A stretch of 64,000 nucleotides of DNA, from positions 1-64,000 of the forward strand of contig DAHXMN010000001.1 of the NCBI GenBank assembly GCA_027371725.1, in the 5' to 3' direction. Origin of the DNA: Candidatus Woesearchaeota archaeon (GTDB lineage: Archaea; Nanobdellota; Nanobdellia; Woesearchaeales; UBA525). This document shows, piece after piece, positions 24,132 to 31,267 of this stretch. The stretch's first letter is position 1. Every line of letters starts with the position of its first letter. The position numbers were made by a program, and so were the translations under genes. The notes beneath the pieces were generated by a model. The model was not told the origin of the DNA, did no database searches, and saw only the letters and a program-made list of their open reading frames with translations.

Positions 24132-26182
24132 TGTGGTACGCTCAACAGGGCTTGATATTTAGTCAGATTATTCTTTACGGTCAAGGGGTTCCTTGCTGAC
24201 TGCAGGAACTCGTCAACCCTCAATAACTCCCGCCTTAACGCTGAACGCTCTGACTCCGATATTTTTAAAGGTATTCTTTCCCAAGGGAAAACCAAGACGT
24301 CATGTATAATCGAGAACTCTTTTCCCGGCGAGCGTCTCAGTATTCTCCCTCTTCTTTGAATAAACTCTACCGGATTCCCGCTACTCGCCAAAATAATTGC
24401 TCTTTCAATTCCTGGGACGTCGATACCTTCATCTAGGACCTTCATAGCAATCACTGCTTGATATTTGTCCTCCTGGAACAACCTTATGATTTCTTGCCTA
24501 TATTCAAGGCTTTCTTCATGAGTTATCTGATGAGCCCTAATTTTCTTGTCGTGCAGTATCTCCTTGACCCGTTCTATCTGTTTATCGGAACAATAGATTA
24601 GTGTTCGTTTAATATCTGGTATTGAAGAAAGGATTTTCTCAAAAGCAGCCCATTTTGCCTCAGCATTAACGAGTATTCTTGACCGCTCAAGAATCATCAT
24701 GAATATTTTATCGTCGACTTTTCCCTTGTTGGCGTGTATTGCTCGTGCTATCCGAGTTGAAAGCGACTCATATTTTTCTCTTTCTTCATCAGTCAATATA
24801 GCAATTTCCGCATAATATTCGTATTCGGTCAGAAACTCAGGTATGGCCTGTTTCATGCTGAATTCAAAACATATCCCTTCAAAGTAGTCGAGTAGTTCCT
24901 GTGTCCCTTCGGGGTCCATGTATATCTCTGGTGTGGCGCTCAGACCAAGACGACCGATAAACTCCGGAAGCATCCCTTTCCTTGTCTCAGGTGCCCACGC
25001 GTGATGTACTTCGTCGCAGACCAATAGCTTGGTCTCTTCAGTTTTATTCACGAAATCTATTAAATCCTTCGAACAGAATGAATCATATGTTGCTACAGCA
25101 AAAAGATTCTCGGCTCTTCCTAGACGAAGCTTCAGAATCCCCGTCTTCAAGTCGGCAGCCCACACGGATTTGTTCTGCATGACTGGAATTATGTTTTTGA
25201 AACCTTCCGCCTCTAGGTTTTCTATCCATTGGGAGACGAGTAGCTGTGTTGGTGCAACAATCACTACCAACGACTTAGGATATCTTTTCAGGAAGGCGTC
25301 TATGGCGCGTAGAGCAGTGAATGTCTTTCCCGTTCCAGTCGCCATCTTCAATATGCCCTTAAAATTCTTCGACCAGTTCCTGATGGCCTCTTCTTGGTAC
25401 TCCCTGAGCTCCCTTCTCGAAGGTTCTTTCTGCTCCCGTCTAAATGAGTATCTCCCTTTGTACTCGTCCTTGGCTCTCCTCAGACAGTATTCTGAGAGCG
25501 TGTTGAATTCTTCTTCGGTCTTCGGTGATCGCTGTATTAGTTGTTTTTTGAAAGCATCACTAATCGGATAAACGCGCATATTCCCTGTCAAGTCATTCCA
25601 GAGCTCTTCGAAGTCCTCAAGATCGTGTTTTAGGTGTCGCTCTTTGTCGGATTCCACCCACCCTAGGTAGACGTGGAATTTTTCGTGGTTAAATAACCAT
25701 CCAGATGCGGTCTCGTTATCTGACCCGAAAAACTCAATCATGTTTCCGGAGGAATCTTCAAGAATGCCATATTTCTGGTGTTCTATTCCTTTGTTGCCAC
25801 CAGGAACTGCTATGCGAATTTCCAGACGACCACTTCTTACCATCCATCCAAGCATCTTTAGATGATCTTTCTTTAATTCATCTTCGCTGCAATCAATTTC
25901 GGTGATGATGCTCTTTTCAGCTTCACTGATTGCTCTTGCTATTGTCTCCGCGTCGACTTCACTCAGCTTCACACTCGTAATCAGTTGCATACGACCGCCA
26001 TTCTTGATGAACTCAGCCATCCCTTTTGCTGCTACGGCCAGAGAGCTAGAAGAGAAGAACCCTGAGACGCGCTTGTAGGTTACTGCCCGGGACAAAGCAG
26101 GAATATAGAATGAGTCCAGAACGTCTTCTTTCGCAGAGTCATAGACTCCTTTGCTTTCCAAGCCTAAATCCCTGAGGCTCAT
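24128..26182 (-). CDS. PLD-nuclease/SF2 DEAD-box helicase fusion (restriction-type)
   Basis: A 684-residue protein from the ATG at 26182, chosen because CCTTTTTAAAAGC (26201-26213, reverse strand) is a TATA box about 25 bases upstream. The N-terminal 200 residues hold a phospholipase D-type motif EHQKYGILED...FFGSDNET (H-x-K with a following G-S-x-N) at about residue 137. From residue about 285 comes a superfamily 2 helicase with MATGTGKTFTALRAI, VCDEVHHAW, LGLSATPEI and IQRRGRILRRSPGK. Such fusions are found in phosphorothioation-linked restriction and other defence loci, where they cut or unwind unmodified DNA. It is the first gene of the defence operon. Confidence 0.88.
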   Translation of the reverse strand: MSLRDLGLESKGVYDSAKEDVLDSFYIPALSRAVTYKRVSGFFSSSSLAVAAKGMAEFIKNGGRMQLITSVKLSEVDAETIARAISEAEKSIITEIDCSEDELKKDHLKMLGWMVRSGRLEIRIAVPGGNKGIEHQKYGILEDSSGNMIEFFGSDNETASGWLFNHEKFHVYLGWVESDKERHLKHDLEDFEELWNDLTGNMRVYPISDAFKKQLIQRSPKTEEEFNTLSEYCLRRAKDEYKGRYSFRREQKEPSRRELREYQEEAIRNWSKNFKGILKMATGTGKTFTALRAIDAFLKRYPKSLVVIVAPTQLLVSQWIENLEAEGFKNIIPVMQNKSVWAADLKTGILKLRLGRAENLFAVATYDSFCSKDLIDFVNKTEETKLLVCDEVHHAWAPETRKGMLPEFIGRLGLSATPEIYMDPEGTQELLDYFEGICFEFSMKQAIPEFLTEYEYYAEIAILTDEEREKYESLSTRIARAIHANKGKVDDKIFMMILERSRILVNAEAKWAAFEKILSSIPDIKRTLIYCSDKQIERVKEILHDKKIRAHQITHEESLEYRQEIIRLFQEDKYQAVIAMKVLDEGIDVPGIERAIILASSGNPVEFIQRRGRILRRSPGKEFSIIHDVLVFPWERIPLKISESERSALRRELLRVDEFLQSARNPLTVKNNLTKYQALLSVPQ

Positions 26183-26204
26183 GCTCGAGCTAATTGATTC
26201 GCTT

Positions 26205-26939
26205 TTAAAAAGGTATCTCGATAAATTCCAGTTTACGCACACGTTCAACAGCAAAATGGGCGTATTTTGCATCGAGTTCGCAACCGAGGAATTGTCTGCC
26301 TGTCTGGCGTGCCGCTACGGCTGTGCTGCCGACCCCCATGAATGGGTCTAAAACCACATCTCCGGGCTTGCTAGAGGCCTCTATGAGGCGTTTAAGCACC
26401 GCCAGGGGTTTCTGAGTGGGGTGAACTGAGCCGCCTTCTGGGCTGCGGAGTCGTTCTGCCCCGGTCAGGATTGGGGTGATGAAGAGGTTCTTCATGGCCC
26501 CTTGGCTGGGGAAGTTGAAGGTAATCTTGTTGAGCTTGACCTTCTCGTTGACGGCGTAGACGATGTATTCGTTGGCGAAGACCCAGTTGGTCTTGCTCAG
26601 GCGGGGTGGCGGGTTGGTCTTGCTCCAAACGAGGAGGTTGCGGAAGAACCAGGCCTCCTGGAAGATGCGCATGTAGATGGGGATTTGTTCGGTGCTGCAG
26701 AACACGTAGATCTGCCCGGTCGGCTTCAGGACGCGCTTGAGCTCCTTCATGACCGGGACGGGGTCGAAGCCATAGTCCCAGTCGCCGAAGTCCTTCCGGA
26801 TATGCCGTCCATCGTAGACGAGGTTTTGTTTTCTGGAGATGTTGTAGGGTGGGTCGGTCACGACGAGATCGACGCTGTTGTCAGGCAGTTCTTTGAGATA
26901 TTCGAGGCAATCCATGCAGGCGATGGTGTTCAGTTTCAT
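26205..26939 (-). CDS. N6-adenine/N4-cytosine DNA methyltransferase of the element backbone
   Basis: A 244-residue enzyme beginning MKLNTIACMDCLEYLKELPD. Motif IV is VVTDPPYNIS (about residue 33), and motif I VVLDPFMGVGSTAVAARQTG lies near the C-terminus, so the order IV before I marks the beta class. The target-recognition region lies between. It is GC-rich like the backbone, unlike the adjoining A/T-rich defence cassette whose promoter overlaps its 3' end. A truncated, mutated copy survives at 33440-33555 in the tandem remnant. This shows it is an ancestral backbone gene and perhaps an orphan regulatory or anti-restriction methyltransferase. Confidence 0.92.
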   Translation of the reverse strand: MKLNTIACMDCLEYLKELPDNSVDLVVTDPPYNISRKQNLVYDGRHIRKDFGDWDYGFDPVPVMKELKRVLKPTGQIYVFCSTEQIPIYMRIFQEAWFFRNLLVWSKTNPPPRLSKTNWVFANEYIVYAVNEKVKLNKITFNFPSQGAMKNLFITPILTGAERLRSPEGGSVHPTQKPLAVLKRLIEASSKPGDVVLDPFMGVGSTAVAARQTGRQFLGCELDAKYAHFAVERVRKLEFIEIPF

Positions 26940-27003
26940 GCCCTGTAACGGGTTGCACTTTCAGAAATTCGGGACTCGGAAAATGTACATCAAAAAAGAA
27001 GTT

Positions 27004-27135
27004 TTAGTCACGGCCCTCATTAGCACCATCTTCGAACCCGTCCTGGTAGAGCTTGTTTAGGACGGTGTCGAGCTCTTCCTTCGTCTTGGCCGTCTTGACC
27101 GCTTTCCGATACCCCTGTAAGTACTTGTCCGCCAT
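27004..27135 (-). CDS. Conserved 43-aa element protein B
   Basis: The product reads MADKYLQGYRKAVKTAKTKE, continuing ELDTVLNKLYQDGFEDGANE and GRD. It is a charged helical protein. The ribosome site GGGGGTGA lies eight bases before the ATG at 27135. A near-identical copy (only one residue differs) occurs at 33621-33752. It lies 12 bases downstream of the companion gene at 27148-27276. Its strong conservation between an intact and a decayed element, including intergenic spacing, suggests a maintained function such as regulation of the methyltransferase module. Confidence 0.72.
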   Translation of the reverse strand: MADKYLQGYRKAVKTAKTKEELDTVLNKLYQDGFEDGANEGRD

Positions 27136-27147
27136 GTCATTCACCCC

Positions 27148-27276
27148 CTATTCTCGCAATAGATCGTCGAAATCGACGTAGTCATGCGGGTTCTCCACGT
27201 TCCGGAACTGGCGCAGCCGATCATCCCGGAAGAACCGCTTCCCTTTCATTTCCACTATTGGTAGTTGGGTTACCAT
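27148..27276 (-). CDS. Conserved 42-aa element protein A
   Basis: The product starts MVTQLPIVEMKGKRFFRDDR and ends VENPHDYVDFDDLLRE. It is a basic N-terminal half followed by an acidic tail. AGGAGGCGATAACCT upstream of the ATG at 27276 is a good ribosome site. The tandem remnant carries the same 42-residue gene at 33766-33894 with one Arg to Trp change. The two small genes A and B form a pair upstream of the methyltransferase. I do not recognise a family. A toxin-antitoxin-like or regulatory pair is possible but not shown. Confidence 0.7.
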   Translation of the reverse strand: MVTQLPIVEMKGKRFFRDDRLRQFRNVENPHDYVDFDDLLRE

Positions 27277-27327
27277 AGGTTATCGCCTCCTTAGAAAGCC
27301 CGAGCCTGAACGAGGCGATTATTCTGT

Positions 27328-27347
27328 CTCGGAGAATGTATGACATC
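27328..27347 (+). repeat. Module-boundary motif, left side of the right-end cargo
   Basis: CTCGGAGAATGTATGACATC is taken as the consensus sequence. It lies between the leftward gene pair A/B and the rightward PolB2 module. The equivalent copy in the remnant is at 33946, before a completely different cargo. Confidence 0.75.
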
Positions 27348-27404
27348 TGAAGCCACTGGTCAACCGCGCGCAGCGCATTTAAGCCGATCTCACCTTCTTC
27401 GTGA

Positions 27405-27950
27405 GTGGCGCTTCACATCCTCAAGGGCAACGGGAGGGCGCTCGATCACGACGTCGTCCGGTTCGCGTTAGCGTACACGCCATGCCTCCTCGTAGATTGT
27501 GCAGACGCGGCCGACCCATACCAACACCCAGACACAGATGTTGCGACGTTCCTTGCAGTTCATGTGGTTCAGGCGGAACTCCTGTACCGGCTCCGAGACA
27601 TCCTCCGCGCCCTGCCGCAGACCGTGCGGCGGCTCGGCGTCAAACGTGTCGTCATCACGCAATTCACGCGCCTTTTCCATTATCACGATGAGGCGGAGAA
27701 CGCGGATATTTACGAGGAAGTGTGGCGGCGGATCGGCGAAGCTGCAAAGGAGCTCGACGTCGTTGTCGGCGTTCCGGAGGGATCAGTCCATGAGGCGTAT
27801 GCGGAACGCCTCGGAGGGTTAAGATGGGACACACGGTCAGCAGCCAACGACACGTCACCGACGTCCTCCTCGAAGAGTTCAAGGCCTATGGGAGCAGCTT
27901 GCGACAGGATGAGCGCGTCATGTATGAGCGTCTTGTCAAGCAGGCGTTGA
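27405..27950 (+). CDS. RecA/Rad51-superfamily paralogue without P-loop, associated with PolB2
   Basis: A GTG start at 27405 follows the TATA box GCATTTAAGC (27375-27384). The 181-residue frame includes HILKGNGRALDHDVVRFALA, TPCLLVDCADAADPYQ and VVITQFTRLFHYHDEAENAD, segments like the core strands of RecA-like proteins, but no Walker A is present. Such inactivated paralogues are recalled next to PolB2-type polymerases in archaea, much as ImuA stands beside DnaE2 in bacteria. The last 40 residues overlap the next gene in another frame and look like low-complexity read-through, so the functional protein probably ends near 27824 or a frameshift is present. Confidence 0.65.
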   Translation: MALHILKGNGRALDHDVVRFALAYTPCLLVDCADAADPYQHPDTDVATFLAVHVVQAELLYRLRDILRALPQTVRRLGVKRVVITQFTRLFHYHDEAENADIYEEVWRRIGEAAKELDVVVGVPEGSVHEAYAERLGGLRWDTRSAANDTSPTSSSKSSRPMGAACDRMSASCMSVLSSRR

Positions 27951-28144
27951 AACACGTGGGGAGCGTCACGTACACGAGCAGCACCGAAGCATGGGCGTTC
28001 GTCCTCCTCAGCATGATGCTCGAACAAGAAAAACGGATTAGCGCCTTGGAGGGACAGAATGAAAGCGTGGTTCATGGACGCGTACCGACACCAGAGCAAC
28101 CTCATCCTCTGGTTCAAGACGCCGGACGAGAACATACGACTTGA
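27824..28144 (+). CDS. Small helical protein typically between RecA-like and PolB2 genes
   Basis: A 106-residue product beginning MGHTVSSQRHVTDVLLEEFK. It continues with RQDERVMYERLVKQALKHVG and AWAFVLLSMMLEQEKRISAL, a helical pattern I recall for a small conserved neighbour of archaeal PolB2 genes. The final 28 residues overlap the polymerase gene by 86 bases in another frame and are Pro-rich, so the natural C-terminus may be near 28058. It probably acts as an adaptor between the polymerase and the RecA-like protein. Confidence 0.68.
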   Translation: MGHTVSSQRHVTDVLLEEFKAYGSSLRQDERVMYERLVKQALKHVGSVTYTSSTEAWAFVLLSMMLEQEKRISALEGQNESVVHGRVPTPEQPHPLVQDAGREHTT

Positions 28145-30230
28145 GCGACCACTCCGCACCACCATCTACCTCGAAGCAACCCAACAAGCAGAAGAATACC
28201 TCACTCACCAGACAATCCCGTTTCGTCGTGTCCGGCGACAGAACTATCGCAGGGAATGGCAGGACGTCTTCGAGATTGTCGTCCCTCATCTGGCCATGTT
28301 CGAGCGCTTCGTCCGATGGATCGAAGAAGGTACGAAGCACCAGGTCGCCCTCTACAACGCAGACATCACCCCGGAACAACGCTTCCTTTACGAGCACGGC
28401 CTCAGCGCCGGAACAACCGTCCTCCTCGACGGCGAGGAGTTCCACGTTCTTGACTCCAACGAAGCGGCCCCTTTCACCGTCGCACGGCTCACCGTCAGAA
28501 CTGACAAGCCCGTGGCGGCGGCAGAAGATACGCCGATACGCGGAATAGAACTAAACGAGACCCGGTTCGACGGGGAAGAACACTCGGTTCTTGAACGGTT
28601 CGCGGCGGCGTTTGTTCGTCTTGATCCGGACATCATCATCCTCGAACACGGCTACGCAGTCCTACCACACCTTGTTCGCCGCCTAGCAGCCCACAAGCTC
28701 TCAGTCGCGTTTCACCGTTGGGACGACACGCCAATCACTTACAAGGGTGGCAGGACGTTCTTCACCTACGGCAGGGTCCGTTACCAAGACTACGCCCTCG
28801 TCCTCCACGGACGGTTCCTCATTGACACGATGACGACCGTGGGAAGCACGTGCTCGCCGGATGGCATCCTCGAACTCTGCCAGCTCAGCGGGGTCCGGTT
28901 TCCGCAGGTCTGCGCCCGGAGCTTCGGAGCAGCCTTCCAAGGCGCACTCGTCAAGCAACTCCTTGCCCACCACTTCCTCGTTCCGTTCAAAGAGAAGCCC
29001 ATCGACGAGCCCTTGAGCTTCATCGACCTTGTCAAAGGCGATCGAGCAGGCCAGTACCTTGATCCGGTCCTTGGCTTCCATCAGAACGTGGCAGAAATCG
29101 ATTTCTCCTCGATGTATCCGTGGCTCATGTTCAACTACAACATCAGCGCTGAAGCCCTCCAATCAAAAGAAGAACCCCTCGTCGATGTACCAGGGCTTCC
29201 GCTCACGGTCTCGCACCGGCATAAAGGACTCGTCCCGCTGGCGATTAAGCCGTTCTTGGAGCGGCGTATGGCGTACAAGCGCACCCCAACCCCTGTTCAC
29301 AAGGAGCGTGCAGCTGCGCTGAAATGGGTCCTCGTGAGCAGCAACGGCTACCTGCGTTTCCGCGAGTTCAAGCTCGGCCTCCACACGAGCCATATGGCGC
29401 TCTGCGCCTACGCCCGCGAAACACTCCTCGCCTCGATGCGGCTCGCCGAAGAACAAGGATTCCGAGTCCTGCACGGCATCGTCGACAGCCTCTACCTCAC
29501 CAAACCAGGCATGACTGAGGAAGACGTCCGACGCTTCGCCAAAGACCTCGAAATCCTGACGGGCATCCCGGTCAGCATGGACGGCATCTTCAAATGGGTC
29601 GTCTTCCTCCCCAGCATCAACGACGACGACCGGGCACTCCCGGCACGGTACTACGGCGTCTTCACGGATGGCGAGATCAAAGCGCGTGGCCTTGAAGTCC
29701 GACAACTCAGCAGCGCACGCGTCGTCCAAGAATTCCAACACGAAATCCTCCAAGCCTTGAGCACCTGCTCCACCGCCGAGGAGATCAGAGAGGCGGCGCC
29801 CTTGCTCTGTCGGTTGCTTCGGCGGTTGCTCGGACGACTCGACCACGTCCCCCCGGAGTGGCTGACAATAAAGGTCTGTCTGAGCAAGACCGAGTACAAG
29901 CACAACGTCCCGCAAAAAGCCGTCGTCGAAGCCTACGCGAAACGAGGAATCCCTATCCAGCCTGGCCAATTCGTTCGCTACCTCTACCAAGAATCAGGTC
30001 CAGTCATCCCCGAGGACTACACCGGACCACCCGACGCAGACCGCTACGAAGCCCTATTGACCCGCGCCCTCTTCATCGTCCTCCAGCCCTTCGGTTTCAG
30101 CCGCGAATGGATTAGGGACCACACCCAACAAAGCCGACAGACGAGAGTCCCCGAATATGGAGAGATATTCGATAATACATTAAAGCTGCACGACCTTCCT
30201 GGTGCCTCATGTGCGGACGCTTCACCCTGA
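28059..30230 (+). CDS. PolB2-type family B DNA polymerase
   Basis: A 723-residue polymerase. Motif A is EIDFSSMYPWLMFNYNIS (about residue 345), motif B is in AALKWVLVSSNGYLRFREFK (about 420), and motif C is VLHGIVDSLYLTK (about 475). Motif C has I-V-D-S where replicative enzymes have D-T-D-S, and motif B lacks the usual N-S-x-Y-G, both traits of the PolB2 group whose activity has been questioned. The exonuclease domain lacks a clear D-x-E Exo I motif, so proofreading is doubtful. It sits in a repair module with a RecA-like paralogue and SRAP protein. It may be a damage-tolerance polymerase or a scaffold rather than a replicase. Confidence 0.88.
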   Translation: MKAWFMDAYRHQSNLILWFKTPDENIRLERPLRTTIYLEATQQAEEYLTHQTIPFRRVRRQNYRREWQDVFEIVVPHLAMFERFVRWIEEGTKHQVALYNADITPEQRFLYEHGLSAGTTVLLDGEEFHVLDSNEAAPFTVARLTVRTDKPVAAAEDTPIRGIELNETRFDGEEHSVLERFAAAFVRLDPDIIILEHGYAVLPHLVRRLAAHKLSVAFHRWDDTPITYKGGRTFFTYGRVRYQDYALVLHGRFLIDTMTTVGSTCSPDGILELCQLSGVRFPQVCARSFGAAFQGALVKQLLAHHFLVPFKEKPIDEPLSFIDLVKGDRAGQYLDPVLGFHQNVAEIDFSSMYPWLMFNYNISAEALQSKEEPLVDVPGLPLTVSHRHKGLVPLAIKPFLERRMAYKRTPTPVHKERAAALKWVLVSSNGYLRFREFKLGLHTSHMALCAYARETLLASMRLAEEQGFRVLHGIVDSLYLTKPGMTEEDVRRFAKDLEILTGIPVSMDGIFKWVVFLPSINDDDRALPARYYGVFTDGEIKARGLEVRQLSSARVVQEFQHEILQALSTCSTAEEIREAAPLLCRLLRRLLGRLDHVPPEWLTIKVCLSKTEYKHNVPQKAVVEAYAKRGIPIQPGQFVRYLYQESGPVIPEDYTGPPDADRYEALLTRALFIVLQPFGFSREWIRDHTQQSRQTRVPEYGEIFDNTLKLHDLPGASCADASP

Positions 30231-30868
30231 TAACGCCGATGAACGAGCTCGTCCAACGCTTCCGAGTAGAAGCACCCAGCAAAGAATGGAAAGCACGGTA
30301 CAACGCGGCACCCACGCAGGAACTCCTCATCATCCCCCAGGATTACCCTGAGAAGATCGTGGCGGCGCGATGGGGCCTCGTTCCGCATTGGGCGAAGGAC
30401 ACGAGCATCGGCTACAAAATGATCAACGCCAAAGCAGAAACCCTCGCAGAAAAACCCTCCTACAAGCCCCTCCTCGGACAAAAACGGTGCCTCGTCCTCG
30501 CCGACGGGTTCTACGAATGGAAACACGTCGGCAAGACAAAAACCCCCTTCAGAATCACCAAGCCCGACGGCAAGGCATTCGCCTTTGCCGGTCTCTACGA
30601 CGACTGGAAGCACGACGGCGAAACCCTCCGCAGCTTCACCATCATCACCACCGAACCAAACCCAATCATGAAGCCGATTCACGACCGCATGCCAGCAATC
30701 CTCCCCGCAGAAAAGGAGCAAGAATGGCTCACAGGCGAGTCAGCCTCCGCCCTCAAACTCCTCAAGCCATTTGCAGGCAAACTCGCCCTACAGCAAGTCT
30801 CGGAGAAAGTCAACATTCCCGCAAATGACGACCCATCCGTCCTCAAAGGACCGCAACTACTCCGATAG
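30209..30868 (+). CDS. SRAP-family abasic-site-binding protein (YedK/HMCES type)
   Basis: A 219-residue protein starting MCGRFTLITPMNELVQRFRV. Cys2, exposed after removal of Met1, is the residue that forms a thiazolidine link to abasic sites in single-stranded DNA. Other family motifs are ARWGLVPHWAK, MINAKAETLAEKPSY, ADGFYEWKHV and IHDRMPAILP, so the catalytic Glu and His are present. The start overlaps the polymerase 3' end by 22 bases, which implies co-expression. Together with PolB2 this supports a damage-tolerance function of the module. Confidence 0.95.
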   Translation: MCGRFTLITPMNELVQRFRVEAPSKEWKARYNAAPTQELLIIPQDYPEKIVAARWGLVPHWAKDTSIGYKMINAKAETLAEKPSYKPLLGQKRCLVLADGFYEWKHVGKTKTPFRITKPDGKAFAFAGLYDDWKHDGETLRSFTIITTEPNPIMKPIHDRMPAILPAEKEQEWLTGESASALKLLKPFAGKLALQQVSEKVNIPANDDPSVLKGPQLLR

Positions 30869-30870
30869 AT

Positions 30871-30884
30871 AGTCATTCTCCGAG
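30871..30884 (-). repeat. Inverted module-boundary motif at the right end of the element
   Basis: AGTCATTCTCCGAG is the reverse complement of CTCGGAGAATGACT, matching the first ten bases of the consensus, two bases after the SRAP stop. The remnant has the same inverted motif at 36303-36313 after a different cargo gene. Confidence 0.7.
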
Positions 30885-30913
30885 GCAAGCTAACAAACAA
30901 TCGCAGACATTCT

Positions 30914-31012
30914 CATGGCATGAACGAGAATTTTATAAACCGCATCACACCCATTCACACTAGCACGCTGGAGGACTGGTGGAGTCCTCTCGATACCGGG
31001 AACGGCTCACCG
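30914..31012 (+). repeat. Conserved right-terminal segment of the element (copy 1)
   Basis: This segment is repeated at 36348-36442. Both copies share GCATGAACGAGAATTTTATA followed by a run with ATCACACCCATTCA, a hairpin-like GAGGACT-GGTGG-AGTCCTC (only partly preserved in copy 2) and TCCTCTCGATAC, then AACGGCTCA before the att core. TTTTATAAA could be a TATA box firing towards the att site, giving a short RNA, or the segment may be integrase arm sites. A single-base length difference between copies argues against a conserved protein beyond the first 14 codons of the ATG at 30920. Confidence 0.7.
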
Positions 31013-31158
31013 CCGGGCGGGGCTATTATCACTTTTGATGATTTCAAGGGGCTCTCTAAGATTTTCAGCCTGGATTCGATCAGAATAATCACTTCTTGGA
31101 TGGTCTGACAGCCATATTTGCGCAGAAGACGCTCTTTTTCCTGTTCGAGGAGATCCAT
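30955..31158 (-). CDS. Terminal helical protein of the tandem remnant
   Basis: From the ATG at 31158 the product begins MDLLEQEKERLLRKYGCQTI, closely related to the 58-residue protein at 9127-9303. It then diverges, and because of a frame difference it reads through the att core and into the neighbouring element, ending after 67 residues. An upstream in-frame start at 31221 would add 21 residues (MPKHVFERYG...). No integrase gene follows it here, so its original partner has been lost. It is probably a relic, though the frame is open. Confidence 0.55.
   Translation of the reverse strand: MDLLEQEKERLLRKYGCQTIQEVIILIESRLKILESPLKSSKVIIAPPGGEPFPVSRGLHQSSSVLV
31013..31029 (+). other. attR core of element 1
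   Basis: CCGGGCGGGGCTATTAT is identical to 9114-9130 in the tRNA-Gln. It closes the intact element and is at the same time the left junction of the tandem remnant. Confidence 0.9.
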
Positions 31159-31267
31159 GCACTCGAAAGCCAACGTCCCGAGCCGGTTGTAGCCGTACCT
31201 CTCGAAGACGTGCTTGGGCATCGTGATTAAATTTATATAGGCCGTTAGATTTTATGTTCTTGGGGGG

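Larger units (their letters stand above)
9127..31029. mobile_element. Integrative element in tRNA-Gln(CUG), about 21.9 kb
   Basis: The element lies between perfect 17-bp repeats. Next to the left repeat is a tyrosine recombinase. Backbone genes are two ribbon-helix-helix proteins, a PH-domain membrane protein, TFB, a VirB4/VirB6/pilin secretion operon, a DNA methyltransferase and a PolB2 repair module. An AT-rich defence cassette (19238-26182) interrupts the backbone. I found no relaxase, VirD4-type coupling ATPase or clear replication initiator, so transfer may use a minimal Ced-like apparatus or host functions. The integrase gene is not split by integration. A degraded relative follows directly (31030 to about 36460). 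Confidence 0.87.

Noticed and set aside
28059..30230. Polymerase as the replicase of an autonomously replicating element
   Set aside because: Altered motif C, missing exonuclease signature and its repair-gene neighbours fit a PolB2 damage-tolerance role better.
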